From Mangifera indica (lineage: Eukaryota; Streptophyta; Magnoliopsida; Sapindales; Anacardiaceae), in NCBI RefSeq assembly GCF_011075055.1, contig NC_058147.1:16639622-16703621 (forward strand): a stretch of DNA of 64,000 nucleotides. The letters are read 5' to 3'. Below are positions 23,501-36,476 of the stretch, one piece after another (within the stretch, counting starts at the first letter, position 1; the number at the start of each line of letters is the position of its first letter). The notes under the pieces were generated by a model. It saw only the letters and a program-made list of their open reading frames with translations, had not been told where the DNA came from and made no database searches. Made by a program: the position numbers and the translations under genes.

Positions 23501-24803
23501 TTGTTTTTCTTTTACCTTATTTCAAATAGACAACAAATAGCCTAAAGTTATTAAAATATGCAATCAAATAAGAAATAGAAGAATAAAGAATAAAGTTATA
23601 AATTGTAATAAAACAATTTTCAATTCAAAATCAAGTAATTCAAATTTATATAATAAGTAGTTAATATAAACAATTTTAACACATTTCATCATAATCCAAA
23701 AAGAGAATTTATGCTCTTGGTAAAAAAATCCTCAAAAAGCATCTAAATCATATGCCTCCATCATAATCATAAAATATCTATTATTTTTTCTACCATCATC
23801 ATCGATCACCGTCCTCAAAAAAATAGAGGATCAATTAAATTATTATTTAATCAAATATTAAAATATAAATTAACAAATCACTATGTATTTATATGTCACA
23901 AAAAAAGATAGTAATAATTAAGATTTATCATAATATTATAATATAAAATCTTTAACCCACCTTCTGAACTAACAACTTGTATATATAATTTATTGTGGTT
24001 AAATTCTATTATAATAACTAATAAAATTGAAGTAAAATATAGTTAGATTATAATTTTTTATTAGAAAATACAAATCAAATTGTAATTAGAAAAAATTCAA
24101 AATGAACAAACTTATCATAATTATTCTATATGATAGATGATACTAACTTTTAAAATTAAGCTACTTTTGATGTTTGGTAATTGAAGAACATTGAATTTAC
24201 AATTGCTTCTAATAAAACTCTCATCTCTTCCCTTAATCCATATTTGTATTTTCTTTCTTTCTTTCTCCTATTATTTTTCCATCTGTAAACTCTAATTTTA
24301 TCTCATTCCTTGAGTATGAGTGTATTTGTTACTGTATGAAACCTTTAGATATGCTTTATTTTTTTCGTTCCTTGAGTATGAATATGTTATAAATCCCTTT
24401 TAGAAAATTTAATTTATTGAGTATGTTAGTTCAAAATTCTTCAATACAGATATCTTGAAAATTTTTTAACATGTAATCACTCACATTTGGATTCTACATA
24501 AAATTTTTGATATGTTTGCATTAGAGAGCAATTTTTTAACTTGTAATCACTTGCATTTGGATTTGACCCTTCAAATCGTGGCTTGTATTGGTATATGATA
24601 CATTGTAATTGAATAAGTATGTATATAATTGGATAAATATGTATAGATTTACCATTTTGTAACACCCACAGTAAGTCTCAAAGATATTATAGTTATTTCT
24701 TATGTTTTGCTTATCTATGAGTGAGCTACTGTGAAAAAGAATGATGAATTGTGAAATATAAATGAGGGACTACTGTGCACGGGATGGTCATGTCCATGTG
24801 CCA
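23501..24803. other. Very A+T-rich spacer
   Basis: No gene is seen. Short local duplications occur: ttccttgagtatga at about 24308 and 24370, and a 30-bp block (aatcactyrcatttggatt core) near 24463 and 24532. Confidence 0.4.
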
Positions 24804-25150
24804 TGTTGAAAACAATTTAAACATGTCAAAAATCAATTCTATAAATTTTGTAAATATAAATTCGCGTACCCGACTTTGTAACAAAGCCCACTCGAATATG
24901 GTATGAGGTGTTGACGTGAATCATTTCCATGACTCTATTTGCCCACATACTACATTTTTTTAAGAAGACATTAGTTTTTGATTCTTTTCTGTGGCCAAGA
25001 AGAAGAAGAGAGAGTCTTTTGTTTATATTACGTTAATTATTATGAGATGACAATTTTTGGACATTTAAATAACACTCCAACAACTGTGCTTTGACAGTTA
25101 AGTAAACCGAGTCAGATCGACCCATCATGGGTGGACATAAACCCAATATC
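24804..25150 (-). mobile_element. LTR segment of Copia element 'B' (probable 3' LTR)
   Basis: From TGTTGAAAACAATTTAAACA onward this aligns with 32667-33030 and 41748-42110, including the block 'ctgtggcca.gaa.aagaagagagagtctt'. In those copies the start sits next to a degenerate primer site, so this is the LTR edge. Similarity ends near 25150, so the copy is truncated or rearranged there. Confidence 0.65.
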
Positions 25151-25186
25151 TCTCACTCACATATGATGGAAGACCCGAATCAAATA

Positions 25187-25745
25187 CTTAGCTACATAAA
25201 TCCCATAAAATAGTACTTTCATACTTATAAATATATCATGCAACCTCGCGAGTAATCCATACTTGGGAGCTAAGTACTATACATCTGTTAGAAATATTAT
25301 AGCCATTTCAACCCAAATAAAACAAAATAAAACGTTAGACTCATAGCACCCCAGACTTACTCGATAACACTAGCTTCCTTTAATCCCTTATTTATCATTG
25401 TGTTATTTTCCTATTTATCTATGATCAAGTTCATTCTCCCATATGAATGATATGATCGGCTGACAGTACTTAGCCACATAAATCCTATATAATAGTACTT
25501 TCATTCTTGTAAATGTGTCGTGTGATCTTGTGAGCAATCTGCATTTGAGAGCTAAATACTATGCATTTGTTAGGAATAGTATAGCTACTTCAACTCGAAT
25601 AAAATAAAATAATGCGGTAGACTCGTAGCATCCTAGACTTACTCGATAACACTAACTCCTTTTAATCCTTCATTTATCATTGTGTTATTTTTTTATTTAT
25701 CTATGATCAAGTCTATTCTCCCATATGAATGATATGATCGACTGA
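25187..25745. repeat. Tandem duplication of about 280 bp
   Basis: Unit 1 (about 25187-25466) and unit 2 (about 25467-25745) align throughout: start tacttag.cacataaatcc, middle 'cttactcgataacact', end 'atgaatgatatgatcg.ctgac'. The units differ by scattered substitutions, so the duplication is old. Confidence 0.85.
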
Positions 25746-26535
25746 CCAATGGACATATGTAATATATAATCTTCCTCTTTTACTTGAAATTCTTAATTTA
25801 AACTTAACTGTTTTTATAGTTATGTTCCATAGATCGAATTGTGCATGCCCATAGGTGCTAAGCTAAGATAACAACACTAAAAGTAAGCATCGAACAACAA
25901 CAAAAAGTCAAAGGGTACTAATATGAGACAATCCTCATAAAGTCTCACATAGTGAGGAAGTAGGGATTCATCCTCTCATTACTTTAACCGATCGTTTTAC
26001 TTATGTACACATGGTATGAATCATGTACTTCAGTGTGTATTTTCTCAAATGTCATTAGTAACATTATACAAATCTTAGTTTAGTTGCTGCATCCAGTGCC
26101 TAACTTGAGTTCTTAATCATCTTCATATTTGTAGGTATTTATTAATATTAAGATCTCACATCTAGTATTCACAAGTTAGTGGATGTAGAGAATCCAAACC
26201 AGTTATTTTCAAATATATCTATTCATGACTTTATCTTGATCGATCATCAAAGTGACATTTTAACTTCGATAAATCTTTTCGTAAGAAATTTGTCTCTCAT
26301 TGACACACTCTCTCAGCATCACTTTTCTCAAGAATAATATCTAATCTTTGCAAGCTCTCTCAACTTTAAAGGCAATTGCTCATGTAAGTGAGTCAATCTC
26401 TAACTTGTCTGGCATACAATTTTGTTAAGCTAAAAATAATGTGTATACAATGAAAACCTAAGAATTTCGGAACACAACTTCAAATATAAAATAAACTTGA
26501 ATTCATGGTTTTCGATGTTGTGCCACCAGTATAAT
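25746..26535. other. Sequence between LTR segment and pol of element B
   Basis: No gene is seen. It probably belongs to the 3' LTR or 3' untranslated part of element B. No polypurine tract could be pinned down. Confidence 0.35.
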
Positions 26536-29500
26536 ATATAAGTTCAACAACTTATCAGTCGTAATCTATGCAATTCAAGAGATTTAACACGTGTAAGATA
26601 TATTTTTCTGGGAACAATCTTGGTTAAAGGATCAGTGACTATACAATGTATAAAATTATATTATACGTTCATTTCTCTCTTGAAAATGGAGTCTTTTAAA
26701 CATTATGATTAGTGTCGATATGTCTGGTTATCCAATAAAATTTAGAATCTTTTATTTTAATGGATAGCTGTTGCTCCGACAACATCGTCTTGTTTACTCA
26801 AATTTGCGAAAATTTTTTTTAGCCAAATAGTTTCTTGCACAATCACTGAAAAAAACTATATACTTGGCTTCTGTTGTGAATAGGGTTATGCATCTTTGTT
26901 TCTTATTGCTCAAAGATATGAGCCTTTTTGAAGTAAGAAAACATAGCTAAAAATTGATTTGTGTTGGTCTAAATTACTTCTCCAACTGACATTTAAATAG
27001 CCAATCAAGCTCAAATTTGATCTTTAATCACTTAAACAATAATCCACAAAGCCATTTAAATATATCAATATTCTATGGATAACCTTTCAGTGCTTTTTTC
27101 AACATTGACTAACTAGCCTAACAACAAAAACAAATGTCTGGGCATTTACGCACCATAGCATATATAATACATTTGATGACATATGAATAGATAATTATTG
27201 ACATTTTTCTTAGCAAGGGATGAGTCAACTTCTTTTATAATTTTAGGTTCTTCATCATCTTAGAGAGTGGTTATGAAAACCTTGTTTTCAATTTAAAGCG
27301 TTACTAGAGTACTTTTGGACATCCACTCCTATGCAATTAAGGATCATCTCTTCCACTATCTGAAATAGATTGAAACTTCATCTTAATGCTCCCACTAGGT
27401 TGAAATAAATGAAGCAAGCTATTGATGATCATTGCTTCCACTATCCAAAATAGGTTAGAGCTTAATTTCATCTGTTTCCATTATTTGCAATAAGTATAGG
27501 TATTTTCTCTTAAGACTCAACTAATAATCGTTAAGATGTACCTATCCTCATTTTTTTCTCATCTCATTTAAATGAAATCTTTTATCAAGATCATCTTATT
27601 AAGAAAAATATCATTTATGAATATAACATCTCTTGATAGAATTTCAGTCAATCTTCCAATGAAATTTCTCCTAATGAACACATACCTTTTGAAGTGCTCA
27701 CTGTATCTGATAAAGATACATTCCTTTCTTCTTGGTCTTAATTTTTTAAACTCATGAGAAAAAACTATTGATAGACATTGCTAACCACTAAAGTTGCAAT
27801 CAATTAACTTAAGTTTTGCTATGACCACAACTCATAGAGAGTGGAAACAATTGATATGACCATAACGTCATATCATGACAAAGTGATATTGATGTTTTGC
27901 TTGCATCATCATTGACCTAACTAATTCTACTAGAGTTCAATTACTCTTCTTTGCTACACCATTTAGTTGCAAAATTCTTGGAATTATTATTATTAGTTGC
28001 CATACTAGTCATTTTTCATTACTCAATTCCTCGAACTTTTTAGACAAACGCTCAAGACTTCGGTTAATTCTTAAAACTCTTATCAATTTTGTCTAATTGA
28101 TTTTCAACCTCAATTATTTATAGTGTCTAAAGCAGTTTACTATTTCTAAATCATAGGAGATCAAGTAGATAAGCCTAAACTGAGCATAGTTATCAATACA
28201 AGTAATGAAATATGAGACACTTTCTCAAACTTTACATTCATAGGAAAACATATACCTAAGTATATAAATTGCAAAGAATGTTAAACTCTTACAACTTTAT
28301 CAAATGGTTTTTTAGTAGTTTTTTCAACTGGTAATGCACACACGTAGGCAATTCTATTTATATGAAAGTTCCTAATAAACTTTCATGAGCCAATTTATTT
28401 AATTCATCTTGGCCACACTTGCCCTAATTTAGCATGTCATATATTTGTGTTCATATCTATACATATAGGAGAAGCAAACAGTGAAAAACTAACATTATCA
28501 TAATGAAAGGTGACAAACATAATATAACCATCTAACCAACTAACCAAATCCATAGAAATCAATTCAATTACATTTTGATAAAGCACCTAAAGAAATTCAA
28601 ATTATATCTTAGTTTAAGAAGAACAAGTACTTTGACCAAGATTCATCAAATATTTGGAGTATATTGGATTTCATGTAGGTATAAGATTCGACTACCTTGC
28701 AAAACTTATTTGCTTATATCCATTCCTCTTGCTACAACCCTTATGTTATTGCCTACATATATCCAATTCACCTTCTTTGGAATTTGATAGAAATCCATTA
28801 AAGATCATTTATTATGAACTACTTAGTTGGTGGCTTTTGACTCTATAATCCACGTAGGATAATACTCAATAAATATCATAGTACTAAAAATAAACTTTCA
28901 TTACTTTATGTAGAATGTGACAATATCATTTTTAGCTCCATTCATTCACGAGTGAAAAAACTTTCATTACTTTTATTGCAACTATTCAATTTGTTTTTGT
29001 CTCTTCTTCTAGTACATTTGTCACTCTCCCATTTCAAATCCTTATTTGTGTTCTTTGAGCACTATACGACCTTCTTCCCCTACTTGGACTTAAGTCACTT
29101 ATTTTTGAAACTGGACTCTGCAACGTATGCATAAGTACTGGGTTTAGTTGACTTAACAACGTTTTTCTTCTAGTTTTATGTGGCAAGAACTACTAACATA
29201 GGTTCTTATATTCTCATTGTGGGTCATATACACCTATATACACTGCTACTTTCAGGAAGAGATAGTTTTACTAAATAAACTAATTGCTCATTTGCCAGGT
29301 TGTGCGTAGCTGACTTTAATTCCATTATCATATTTGACATTCTATCAAATTTAATGATCAATTACCTTTATTTGGAGACTACAGTTCCTCTAAACGTTTT
29401 TATTAAAACCATACTTATGACATATGCAGCTGAGAATTACTGGTATTTGTATACTAGAGCGTTATTCATGGAACGAATCAAGATATCATGCGAAATAAGT

Positions 29501-30699
29501 CTCACTTCTTACGTGCATGATGTGTGTCCATATCACGTTTGTGTAAGGCACCATTCAGGTTCTTATCCCTTAGTCAGTTGCAACTTTATCTTAACCTGAT
29601 CTAAGATGTCCAAAGCCTTTTGCTCATCTAGGATATTGTGCATTTTAAATGTCATACATTGGAATTATCTCTATTCAGTATCATTCTTATTTAAATCAAC
29701 CATTGTGTCCTAGGATGTTATGGTTAACTAGATCACAAAGTCATATATCAAACACAACTCAATCAACGCAACCAAATACACATCAATTATCGCAATTACC
29801 AATCAAAATTTTAAAATATCTCATATAAGGCACAAAATCAAAAGTTCACTATATTCCTAATCATGTTCTATGACTTAAATGCTTGATATTTTAAAATTCA
29901 ATATAATTGTGCCAATATTAATTCTGGATAAAAATTTCACTAAATTCTATCATTATCAAAATTCTCACATTTAAAATATATAAAATATATGATACAATAA
30001 ATATATCATTTATTATAACCAGGACTGTTTCATCAACCTGTATCATTCTTAAAGTCACTTTATCTATAATAAAATCTCTATGAAATTTGAAGTGGGTCAA
30101 ATAGCTCGTATTTTGTTTATTTGGGAATAATGTCAAAGCGGTGGATTTTTTCTCATACATTACTAAGCATCGCTCTTTAGCAAGTTGTAATGTATCCGTT
30201 CAATCCCAAAAATATTTGAATTCTTTTCTAGAACAAGATAATTAATTACGGGGCTAATAGTCATGCATAAATATTATTACACTATATACTATATCTTTTC
30301 TAATTAAAAGAGTACAATTGATTATATAGTCACCACTAGATCATTAGATAATCATATCATATACATAATGTGATGAATCATAGTCAATAAACTTGCATGA
30401 ATTAGAAACACATGTTTTGAAACACTAATATGTATTTTTAGGAGCCAAAATAAGGTATTATATCTTTACGTGTCCTAGGATCTGTGAAACACATTCTGCG
30501 CATAGATCTGAGCATCACATAGTTGTCACACTCCGAAAAAAGGGTTTCATGTGTCCAAATGCACCAGAAAGAGTTGCCCACACACTATCATATGCTAAAA
30601 TATGGCCTTACATGCCTTCATGTACCAGTAACCACAATTGATTGTTGACCTTTGTTGGTTATTGTTGTTGACCACCAATAGTGACAGTCAAGCTTTGAT
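26536..30699 (-). pseudogene. Decayed Copia element 'B' gag-pol
   Basis: Frames are shattered, but minus-strand motifs appear in correct Copia order. RNase H end at about 26540-26640: VTDPLTKIVPRKIYLTRVKS. RNase H core at 26700-26760 (TRHIDTNHN) and 26821-26880 (FTTEAKYIVFFSDCARN). Integrase C-part at 27905-27970: QLNGVAKKSN, a stop, then TLVELVRSMM. Gag-like remnants fall at about 29300-29700. The leader and primer site are at 32122-32666, beyond the LTR of element A, which inserted into B at 30705. No working protein can come from it. Confidence 0.75.
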
Positions 30700-30704
30700 C
30701 ATTG
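30700..30704. repeat. Target duplication CATTG (left) of element A LTR
   Basis: CATTG lies directly before the LTR start TGAAGGATCG at 30705. CATTG recurs at 32117-32121 and at 41173-41177. Confidence 0.85.
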
Positions 30705-32116
30705 TGAAGGATCGAATGGCCTAAAAGGGGGGGTGAATTAGGCAATTTTAAAACTATCTTTACCAAATTTGAGAATTAAAGCAATTTATTCAAATCAAAT
30801 AATGTTGCATATTTTTAATCCAATTTATGAAAATAACTAAAATATTTCAAATAATTAATACAATCAAAATAACATAACATAAAGTATAAGTTTAAGGGAA
30901 GAGAAAATCAAACACACGATGTATAGTGGTTCGGCTCAATCCGGCCTACGTCCACTCCTCCAAGCTTTCTCCCTTGGAGTATTCCACTAATCCTTGGTTG
31001 GCTAAAACCTCAACCAAACTTTTCTTCACAACCAAAATAGCTTTCAAGGTGCTATTAACCTTTACAAATGTTAAAACTCAATTTCTCTCACTAGAAATTT
31101 GCTAATCTCTCCAAGAGTGAAACTCACTCTTTTATAGTACGAAATTGAAATATGATCTCTCTCAAGAGTGTATATGAAAGTTAAAGCTTAGTACTACCCA
31201 ATGCAATGAAATTACAAAGTGTATGAGCAAGGGTTTTGATTAGAGAGAAGAATTTGCAAGTAAATAGCTCAAAACTAATTTGCTCTCAAATATATGAAAG
31301 TTTTTGGTGGCAAAAGTTTTTTTCGAATGAATTTGATTGGGTTTATATAAGGGAAAATGAGGAAAGTTACCGTTATGCACAAAGATAGCCGTTTTAGTTT
31401 TCCAGAAAACGCACAATTCGATTGACCGGATGGAATTCGATCAACCGGATGTGACGTGGCACTTCCGTGGAGTTTACGTGGTACTAGCCGTTGGAAAAAT
31501 TCAAACCAAAATTCGGTCAATCGAATTTTTGGAAGCCAAAATACATGGCTTTTGGACAATTCGGAAGCTGATTCAGTCGATCAAATTCGGGCGACCAAAT
31601 TTTATTACATTTTACCCCTTAAATTTTTAAAAATCACAATTTGACCCCTAAAACTTTGAAAAGTGACAATTTAACCCATTTTTGAAAATTCTTTCAAAAC
31701 CAACTTTAAGATATGAAAATATAGTTCACAAAACTTCATCACTTTAAAAGAATTAATAAACTTTAGTGACAAACTTGGCTTAACCCAATAAGCTTGAAAA
31801 ACGACATTTTAACCCAAAATGTGAAAGATATAAAAATGAGTTTTTAAGTGAGCTATCCCATACAAATAAATATTCTAATCAAAATGAATACTCCAAATTA
31901 CAAATATATCTACCTAAACTTGAGTTTTTCTTCAAATCTTCAAGAATCCTTCAATTGAGTCTTCTCTTTCATTTCCATCTTGAAACTCCTTTAAGTGCAT
32001 TAGATAAATTCTTGCAATCTAAGCTCACACTCAAGTAAAATCATTAGTTAGTATGCTAAGAGATATATTAGTTTGTTATCATCAAAATAAGAGCATAATG
32101 ACTCCTTGAGTCAACA
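30705..32116 (-). mobile_element. Solo-like LTR of SIRE-type Copia element 'A'
   Basis: The 1412-bp LTR has a TGAAGG start and a GTCAACA end on the plus strand, flanked on both sides by CATTG. It is nearly the same as 39754-41172. Instead of a polypurine tract and element interior, its right side is followed by the target duplication and element B sequence, as for a solo LTR. Confidence 0.85.
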
Positions 32117-32666
32117 CATTGATCGACCAATTGACTCGATGGGCATTGATAGATTCAGATTCAATCCCAATTTACCACAAGTTAACCCATTGACTAAATG
32201 GGTCGGACAATCAGGTGACCTGGGTTTTCACTATAAACCATAATTCTTTGGTCGTTAAATTGATCACCTTCTAGCCATTCTCCAAGAATGAGACAATAAG
32301 GCTTTTGTAATTCTTTGGTTGGTTATCCTTCTTAGACCAACGATAGCCACAAATGTCGCTAGATTTTGGTGATACAATGGCGAGAAAAACACGTTATAGG
32401 TCATAGTTTTTGGCTCAATTTTCATGGATTCTAACATTAATTTGACTTGATTTTTAATTTAAAACATGTAAAATAAGTCTAACAATCATTCTAGCAAGTT
32501 TCTAACCTCCAATTTCATGCAATTTTGGCCAAATTTAATTCATGCCCAAAACTAACTTTAATCAAAATTTCAATCGCAAAATCAAATTTCAAATTATAAT
32601 TTCCATATAATACGTTATTTAATTCACAGAAAACATGATATATTCGTAATCTAAGTTTAATACCAA
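32117..32666 (-). mobile_element. Element B leader and degenerate primer site (copy 1)
   Basis: CATTG (32117-32121) is followed by host sequence rich in 'ttgac' motifs. It ends at ttaataccaa (32657-32666), a degenerate primer-site complement, directly before the LTR start at 32667. A near-copy lies at 41173-41747. Confidence 0.65.
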
Positions 32667-33208
32667 TGTTAGAAACAATTTAAACATGCCAAAAATCAAT
32701 TGTGTAAATATAAATTCACGTATCTGGCTTCGAGTTTGCAATGAAGCCCATTCGAATACAACAAAAGGTGTTAACATGAGTCATTTTCATAACCCCATTT
32801 GTGCACGTACTCTATTCCATTTGGGAGACATTAGTTTCTAATTCTTTTCTGTGGCCAGGAAAAAGAAGAGAGAGTCTTACGTTTATTTTGCGTTAATTAT
32901 TATGGGATGGTAGTCTTTAGAGATTTAAATAACACTCTATCTGTCAGCCAATAACCTTCAACAACTGCCCTTCGGGTAGTTAAATAAAATAAGTCAGGTC
33001 AACCTATCATGAGTGGACCTAAACCCAATATATCAATTGCCACGTCAGTTAAAGTAGATAAATTTCATATTGGATAATTTCAAGTGATGAACAGTCACGT
33101 GTGTGAGAGACACACCCATGTTTCGCGTTAAACAAATGTGCCCAACCCAAAGAGAGATAGTGTTTTCAAGTTTGATTGTAAGACATTTGATGCATTGATT
33201 TCGACAGG
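32667..33208 (-). mobile_element. 5' LTR of element B (copy 1), cut at its right end
   Basis: It starts TGTTAGAAACAATTTAAACA and is co-linear with 41748-42287. Similarity between the two copies stops abruptly at 'cagggcattc' (about 33208 and 42287). Beyond that point this copy joins the 3' part of element A. Confidence 0.65.
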
Positions 33209-34835
33209 GCATTCAAAAAATATCAATGAATGTATTTCCTTAAAGTTAAGAAACACTTGATTTTTTTAAAAAATTTTGCAAGAGTTCGCCTTAAAAAATC
33301 GAGTTTCCTTCCCCTGAATATATGCAAATAATAATATGTTCAACATTAATCTCATCAATCACATATATCCTCATCAAAATATCCATAATATATATCTTCA
33401 TCAAAATATCCACAACATCAATGAAATGAAGGTAGCAATCATCAATCAAACTTTTCTCCCCGTTTGTCATTATCAAAAAGAATAAGACAATGTATAAAAT
33501 GACATAATCAAGGAGACAAAATGATGTAAAAGCAAATGCCCACCAAAATGGCCCAAAAAATAATCATCAAGGCTTAGTGCATAAATATAATGTCTAAATA
33601 AGTATGAGCATCAAAATAAGAGCATTAACAATTCAAACAAGATAAAACATCAAAGCATGTGGAAAATCCATAGACATTAAATATCACATCCATAATCATA
33701 ACCAAATACATCTGTAATTAAATATAGAATATAACATGTATAACTTCTCCCCCTTTGTCATTATAAAAAAGAAAATAAACAAGATATATATCCACAAGGC
33801 AAAGAAAGACTAAAATACCTTAACATATATATAAAAGATATAATTATCAAGCTAAACCAATGACAAAAAGAAGTCCAAACAATCATAATCATCCAAGTAA
33901 GAGTACTAATGCTTAGACAATATAAAGTGTAAGTTCATGTAAAATACACGAATATATCACATAAACTAGCAAGTGCTTAACTATGCACAAATTAATCACA
34001 TAATTATCAACTTAAATAAAATGAAGCACAAGAGTAAGTTTTCAAATGGAAAATAGAGAAGAAGTATAAATGCCATATTGAGTGCAATAAAATGTGATGA
34101 AACGCACCATGGCTTCGAATGTATATACAAGGGCAAAAATGTAAATCTATATGAACATTCACACATTTGAAATTTGAATACACACCCAAGTTAAAAATGG
34201 TGAGAGAAATCCAATGGTATAGTTGAAATCCAAAAAGGATGACCAAAAAAGGTATTTTAAGACAAAAACCGAATTTTGGATGAATTGGAGCAAAATTCAA
34301 ATTTTTAGGGTCTAAAGTCTTTAGAGATTTTGTTAAAAATTTAGGTGAACTATGATGTTTTTGAAAGAGAATTTTGGTTCGAAAGTGTAGAAAATATGTT
34401 AGGAACTAATTTGATAAAAAAATTTTGAAGAAACATGATGTAAAAAGTGGAGAAACATTTGCCCTTATACATTGCAGAACACTGTAGAAAACGGTCGACC
34501 GAATTTTGACAAATTAGGTCGACTAAATTTTCCAATTCGTCAGCCGAATTCTGCAAAATTCTGGTGTATGTTTTATGCACTTTGTTGTCCCATATTGAGT
34601 ATAAGCAAGCCAAAATGATCCAACTATGCAATTTTGACTCAATAACATAAAGTACAATGAAATTTGATGCTAAATATGAGGAAAATTAAATCAAATACAT
34701 TAAAAATCAATGCAAGAATAATTGGTTCAAGAAAACTATCAAGAATGGTCAAACATGAGATGATGCATAAAACATATATTGACATTCTCAATTAATCCAA
34801 AACACCACAACCACAATGATATTTAAGTGCAAATG
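33209..34835 (-). mobile_element. 3' non-coding part of element A, with PPT-like sites
   Basis: This lies downstream of the pol stop. Two polypurine-like sites occur on the minus strand: AATGACAAACGGGGAGAAAA (about 33456-33475) and ATGACAAAGGGGGAGAAG (about 33744-33761). SIRE-type elements are known for long 3' regions with repeated G-rich tracts. No envelope-like ORF is visible. The expected junction from a PPT to a 3' LTR is missing because the sequence runs into element B at 33208. Confidence 0.65.
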
Positions 34836-36476
34836 CTAATGTGGTGATTCCATGATCCTAAGCTCACCTCTAATTTTGCAAAAATGTTCTTCCCCAAGAG
34901 GTTTTGTAAAAATATCCGCAAGTTGATTTTTGGTGGATACAAAGTCAAGACAATTATCACCCTTTTGAACATGGTCTCGAATAAAATGATATCTAATTTC
35001 TATATGCTTGGTTCGAGAGTGTTGAATGGGATTTTTAGATAAGCTAATAGCACTTGTGTTGTCACACAAGATTGGAGTTTTAGATAGGCTAACTCCATAA
35101 TCCCTAAAGGTTTGTTGCATCCACAAGGCTTGAGCACAATAACTACCGACGGCAATATATTTCGCTTCTGCAGTTGATAAAGCTACGGAGTTTTGTTTCC
35201 TTGGAAACCATGAAACTAATGCATGACCTAGAAAATGACAAGTACCACTAGTACTTTTTCTATCGACTTGGCTTCCAGCAAAGTCGGCATCCGAATAGCT
35301 CACTAGGTCAAAAGACGTTTCTCTAGGATACCACAACCCTAAAAATCTAGTACCATGTAAATATTTGAAGATTCTTTTAAGGGCTTTTAAATGAGATTCC
35401 TTGGGACATGATTGGAATCGAGCACACAAGCACACACTAAACATAATATTGGGTCTACTAGTGGTTAAATATAAAAGAGAGCCAATCATACCTCTATACA
35501 TTTTAACACCAACATTTGGCCCACTCTCATTTTTGGTGAGCTTGATAGTTGAACTCATTGGTGTGCTTGAAGCTTTTAGTCCTTCCATGCCAAACTTCTT
35601 TAATAAGTCCTTGATGTATGAAGATTGGTTGATGAAGATACCCTCTTTGCTTTGCTTGATATTAAGTCTGAGAAAATACTTGAGTTCTCCCATCATGCTC
35701 ATTTCAAATTCTTTGCTCATGAGGTTAGAAAATTCTTCACAGAAGGAGACATTAGTAGATCCAAAGATGATATCATCAACATAAATTTGAACCAACAGTA
35801 TATCATTTTCTTTTCTCTTAATAAACAATGTAGTATCTACTTTTCCAATGCAAAAATCTTTTTCAAGCAAGAATTTACTCAAACGATCATACCATGCTCG
35901 GGGTGCTTGTTTTAAACCATAAAGAGCTTTTTGAAGTTTAAAAACATGGTTTGGGAAACCATGACTCTCAAACCCGGGAGGTTATTCAACATAAACTTCC
36001 TCCATGATAAATCCATTTAAGAAAACACTTTTGACATCCATTTGATATAAAATAAAATTTTTAGAACATGCAAATGCCAAAATCATCCTAATGGATTCTA
36101 GCCTAGCTATCGGTGCAAATGTTTCTTCAAAATCTATTCCTTCTTCTTGGTTGTAGCCTTGAGCCACTAGTCTAGCCTTATTTCTAACAACCACTCCGGA
36201 CTCATCCATTTTGTTTCTAAAAACCTATTTTGTGCCAATAACGAATTGATGATCTGGACGAGGGACTAGTTTCCAAACATTATTTCTTTCGAATTGATTT
36301 AGTTCCTCTTGCATGGCTAAAATCCAAAATTCATCATTTAATGCATCATGAAATGTTTTTGGTTCAAATTGTGAAAGAAATGCTAAATTATTACAAAGAT
36401 TAAGGGATGATCTAGTTTTAACACTTTGATTTTCTTCACCAATAATTAATTCTTTAGGATGAGTATTTGCATACCT
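34836..36476 (-). pseudogene. Element A reverse transcriptase-RNase H (SIRE-type Copia)
   Basis: The RT N-part ([44 protein letters not shown]) is open at 35982-36209. The main piece, 348 aa at 34836-35882, has catalytic IYVDDIIFGS, GELKYFLRLNIKQ, RGMIGSLLYLTTSRPNI, then RNase H (YSDADFAGSQVDRKSTSG, ALSTAEAKYIAVGS, CDNTSAISLSKNPIQHSRTK) and the LADIFTKPLGEE end. Wording of the NPIQHSRTKHIEIRYHFIR segment places it in the SIRE lineage. In-frame stops: TAG at 36225-36227 (a Trp position in relatives) and TAA at 35982-35984 (a Gln position). All pieces share one frame with gag and integrase upstream. A long run of otherwise intact motifs suggests fairly recent death. Confidence 0.95.

Noticed and set aside
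30705..33208. Reading the whole 2.5-kb repeat as a single long LTR of element A
   Set aside because: CATTG occurs exactly at 32117-32121 and 41173-41177, and the sequence beyond matches a separate LTR at 24804 with its own primer site, so the LTR is 1.4 kb and the rest is host element B.
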